A stretch of 64,000 nt of DNA from Bacilli bacterium. Lineage in GTDB: Bacteria > Bacillota_I > Bacilli_A > RFN20 > CAG-826. Shown here one piece after another: positions 62,111-64,000 of this stretch. Position numbers and translations under genes: made by a program. Numbering within the stretch: position 1 is the first letter of the stretch; every line of letters starts with the position of its first letter. Under the pieces are notes generated by a model. That model was given only the letters and a program-made list of their open reading frames with translations. It did no database searches and was not told the DNA's origin. The stretch lies in assembly GCA_022653695.1 (NCBI GenBank), contig JALCSW010000001.1:425034-489033 (forward strand). The letters are read 5' to 3'.

Positions 62111-63937
62111 TTAATTTCCTCCCACGCCCTTGTCGATTGAGGCGCCCGTTATTTTGTTGACCAAGAAATTGATGATTAGAACCGATAGGATAATGATAAG
62201 GTTGATGCCGTTGCTGATCTGAGTGGCGTCGTAGGTCTCGTAGTTCTGCAGCACGGCGGTCAGGATAAGGCCGCTTGAGGAGATGAGGACGAACAAGGTC
62301 AATTCGCGCATGCAACTGATAAAGGGTAGCAAGTAGCCGCTTAAGAAACTGCTCTTTTGGATTGGGAACATGATTTTCGTCATGCGCTTCCACCACGGCA
62401 CGCCCATGGTGATCGCGGCTTCCTCGATCTCGCCGGAAACCTGCATCATGGCCGAGGTATCGCTTCGGGTGGCGAATGGCATGAACTTGACGGAGCCGAC
62501 GATCATAAGAAGGAAGATCGATTCGAATAACCATGAGAAAGCCGGGCTGCAACTGATGGCCAGATAGACGGCCGAGAAGGACATGGCCGGGATGAGATAG
62601 GGGAAAAAGGAGACGTTGCTTACGAAGTTGGCCAGGTGGGACCGTCTGTTTTTGCTGACCGCGTAGCCGATAAGCAAACCGAACGTGCCAGCGAAAACGG
62701 CCACCACGGCGCTTAAGAGCAAGCTGTTGCCGAAAGCTTTCCAAATCTCCGCGTTATGCAAGATGCCAAACGATCCCGGTATATAGGGGTTGGTCACATC
62801 CGTCGTCGTCCAGTAGTACCAAGTGAAGGTGGACAAGTCGCCAGATGTCGTCGTCACGCTTTCAAGGGCGAAAGAGATGAGGGGAACGATGGCGAAGAAG
62901 ATGACGTAAAGAAGGAGAAGCGGGGTGAAAATCCATTTGGTCCAACGAAGTTTGACGAAAGAGACCTGCGACGATTTGCCGGTGATGGTCGTATAGGATT
63001 TGCGCTTGCCCGTCATGTATTGGTTGATGAGCAAGATGGCGACGCTGAAGAGCAGAAGAACCACGGCGATGACATAGCCTTCGCCGACCTTTTGCGAGAC
63101 GTTAAGCAACGACTTCATTTTCAAGGACAGCGTCCAGAAGTCGCCTTTGATGCCTAAGAACATCGGCACGGTGTAACTCGAGACGCTGGAGGCGAAAACC
63201 AGAAGCACGGTGCTGAGCAAGGCCGGCATGACGATAGGAAGGGTGATTTTGCGCAATATCTTGAAACGGGAAGCCTTGAGGATCGTGGCGGCCTCCTCGA
63301 GGTTGGCGTCCATATTACGCAAAATGCCACCGATGAGAATATAAGCGAACGGGGCGTAGTGGATACCTAAGCAAATGGCGCAGGGAAAGAAACCATAGAC
63401 GAACCATTCCGGCATGCAAACGCCGGTCATGGACTGCCATATGCCGATCGCGTGGGTCCCTACGCCCGTGTTCCTGAACAAATTCTCCCAGAACATGGCG
63501 ATGGCCCAACTCGGCATCATGTACGGGAAGACGAAAACGGCGGAAATAAACTTCTTGCAGGGTATATCGCTTCTGGTCACGAACCAAGCGTTGGCCCCGC
63601 CGATTATAACGGCGAAGACGCAGGCGACGAGAGCCATCAAAACGGAATTGAGAAGCGGCATCCAGAAGTTATTGACCGCATAATTGTTGCTGCTCTTCGT
63701 CAGGATATTGATCCAATGCTGGAACGTATAGGAACCATAAGCGCCCAAATGGGTCTCCCCGATATGGACTTGAAAAGTATTGAGAACCAAGTAGATGAGC
63801 GGAACGATGACCGTCAAAGTAAGAAGGACGGCCGCGGCAACCAAAATCACATTGGAAGGATTTGAAAAATAGCTCTTCAGATGATTCCAAAATCTTTTTG
63901 GCTTTTGGGCTCGGCCGATCGTCATCGCCTCTTCCAT
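62111..63937 (-). CDS. Double-length ABC permease, FbpB type
   Basis: A 608-residue permease made of two fused BPD domains with about 12 membrane helices. The EAA loops are near DANLEEAATILKASRFKILRKITLPIVMPALL (first half) and GEIEEAAITMGVPWWKRMTKIMFPI (second half). This is the FbpB/AfuB build of iron(III), thiamine or phosphonate importers. Its binding-protein gene is expected to the right of the window. GGAGGAG lies before the ATG. Confidence 0.9.
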   Translation of the reverse strand: MEEAMTIGRAQKPKRFWNHLKSYFSNPSNVILVAAAVLLTLTVIVPLIYLVLNTFQVHIGETHLGAYGSYTFQHWINILTKSSNNYAVNNFWMPLLNSVLMALVACVFAVIIGGANAWFVTRSDIPCKKFISAVFVFPYMMPSWAIAMFWENLFRNTGVGTHAIGIWQSMTGVCMPEWFVYGFFPCAICLGIHYAPFAYILIGGILRNMDANLEEAATILKASRFKILRKITLPIVMPALLSTVLLVFASSVSSYTVPMFLGIKGDFWTLSLKMKSLLNVSQKVGEGYVIAVVLLLFSVAILLINQYMTGKRKSYTTITGKSSQVSFVKLRWTKWIFTPLLLLYVIFFAIVPLISFALESVTTTSGDLSTFTWYYWTTTDVTNPYIPGSFGILHNAEIWKAFGNSLLLSAVVAVFAGTFGLLIGYAVSKNRRSHLANFVSNVSFFPYLIPAMSFSAVYLAISCSPAFSWLFESIFLLMIVGSVKFMPFATRSDTSAMMQVSGEIEEAAITMGVPWWKRMTKIMFPIQKSSFLSGYLLPFISCMRELTLFVLISSSGLILTAVLQNYETYDATQISNGINLIIILSVLIINFLVNKITGASIDKGVGGN

Positions 63938-63961
63938 AACTCTCTCCTCCAGTAAGTAGGC

Positions 63962-63998
63962 AAAACGGGGGCGGGGAAACGGACCGCCCCCGTGTTTT
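63962..63998 (-). terminator. Hairpin before the FbpB-type permease gene
   Basis: On the minus strand ACGGGGGCGG/CCGCCCCCGT flanked by A and T runs, with GTTTTG at the end. It can end transcription of a gene beyond the right edge, or attenuate between a binding-protein gene and this permease. Confidence 0.7.
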
Positions 63999-64000
63999 GC

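Overview
The window looks like a chromosome segment of an uncultured, low-to-mid GC, single-membrane Firmicute of the Bacilli/Mollicutes-related (RF39- or Erysipelotrichales-like) kind. This placement is an inference. It rests on lipoproteins with lipoboxes, AGGAGG-type ribosome sites, a perfect CIRCE operator, a type II-A CRISPR system and many ABC importers. TGA is used as a stop, so the code is standard, not the mycoplasma code. No rRNA or tRNA gene was seen.

Layout, left to right. (1) 1-11.0 kb, minus strand: a peptide importer operon oppA-B-C-D-F followed by a secreted M6-like metalloprotease lipoprotein with its own promoter. OppC, OppD and OppF all carry very large insertions. (2) 11.0-16.5 kb: two small membrane proteins, a PIN-domain protein with a long basic tail, a 52-aa protein, a leaderless XRE regulator and an esterase. 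(3) 16.5-22.8 kb: a ClpB without its N-domain under CIRCE control, then hypB, an Fe-S flavoprotein and hypA in one operon. (4) 23.0-28.7 kb, plus strand: TetR, a GlpA-like and a GlpB-like flavoprotein, DUF1667 and an alkyl-DHAP-synthase-like oxidase. (5) 29.2-32.4 kb: a diguanylate cyclase and an OB-fold lipoprotein. (6) 32.5-44.5 kb: a defence-like block. It holds a PLD/SF2 helicase/DUF3427 protein, a Nudix hydrolase and a MazG-like pyrophosphatase, then a 35-repeat CRISPR array, csn2-cas2-cas1-cas9 and a predicted tracrRNA. (7) 44.7-56.5 kb: a LacI-controlled oligosaccharide regulon with two GH94-type phosphorylases, a binding protein, two permeases and an ATPase. (8) 56.5-64 kb: a CAT-like acyltransferase, DUF3737, two class II aldolases, an RDD membrane protein and an iron/spermidine-type ABC importer that runs off the right edge.

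How the parts work together. The peptide importer and protease suit peptide scavenging. The LacI regulon imports a beta-glucooligosaccharide-like sugar and cleaves it by phosphorolysis, feeding sugar phosphate to glycolysis (FbaA). The flavoprotein operon suits glycerol-3-phosphate or 2-hydroxyacid oxidation. The defence block joins a complete adaptive system to an uncharacterised helicase-plus-nucleotide-hydrolase cassette. Recurrent oddities are charged helical insertions in three of four ABC ATPases, stem-loops after binding-protein genes, and promoters placed so close to start codons that the mRNA should be leaderless.
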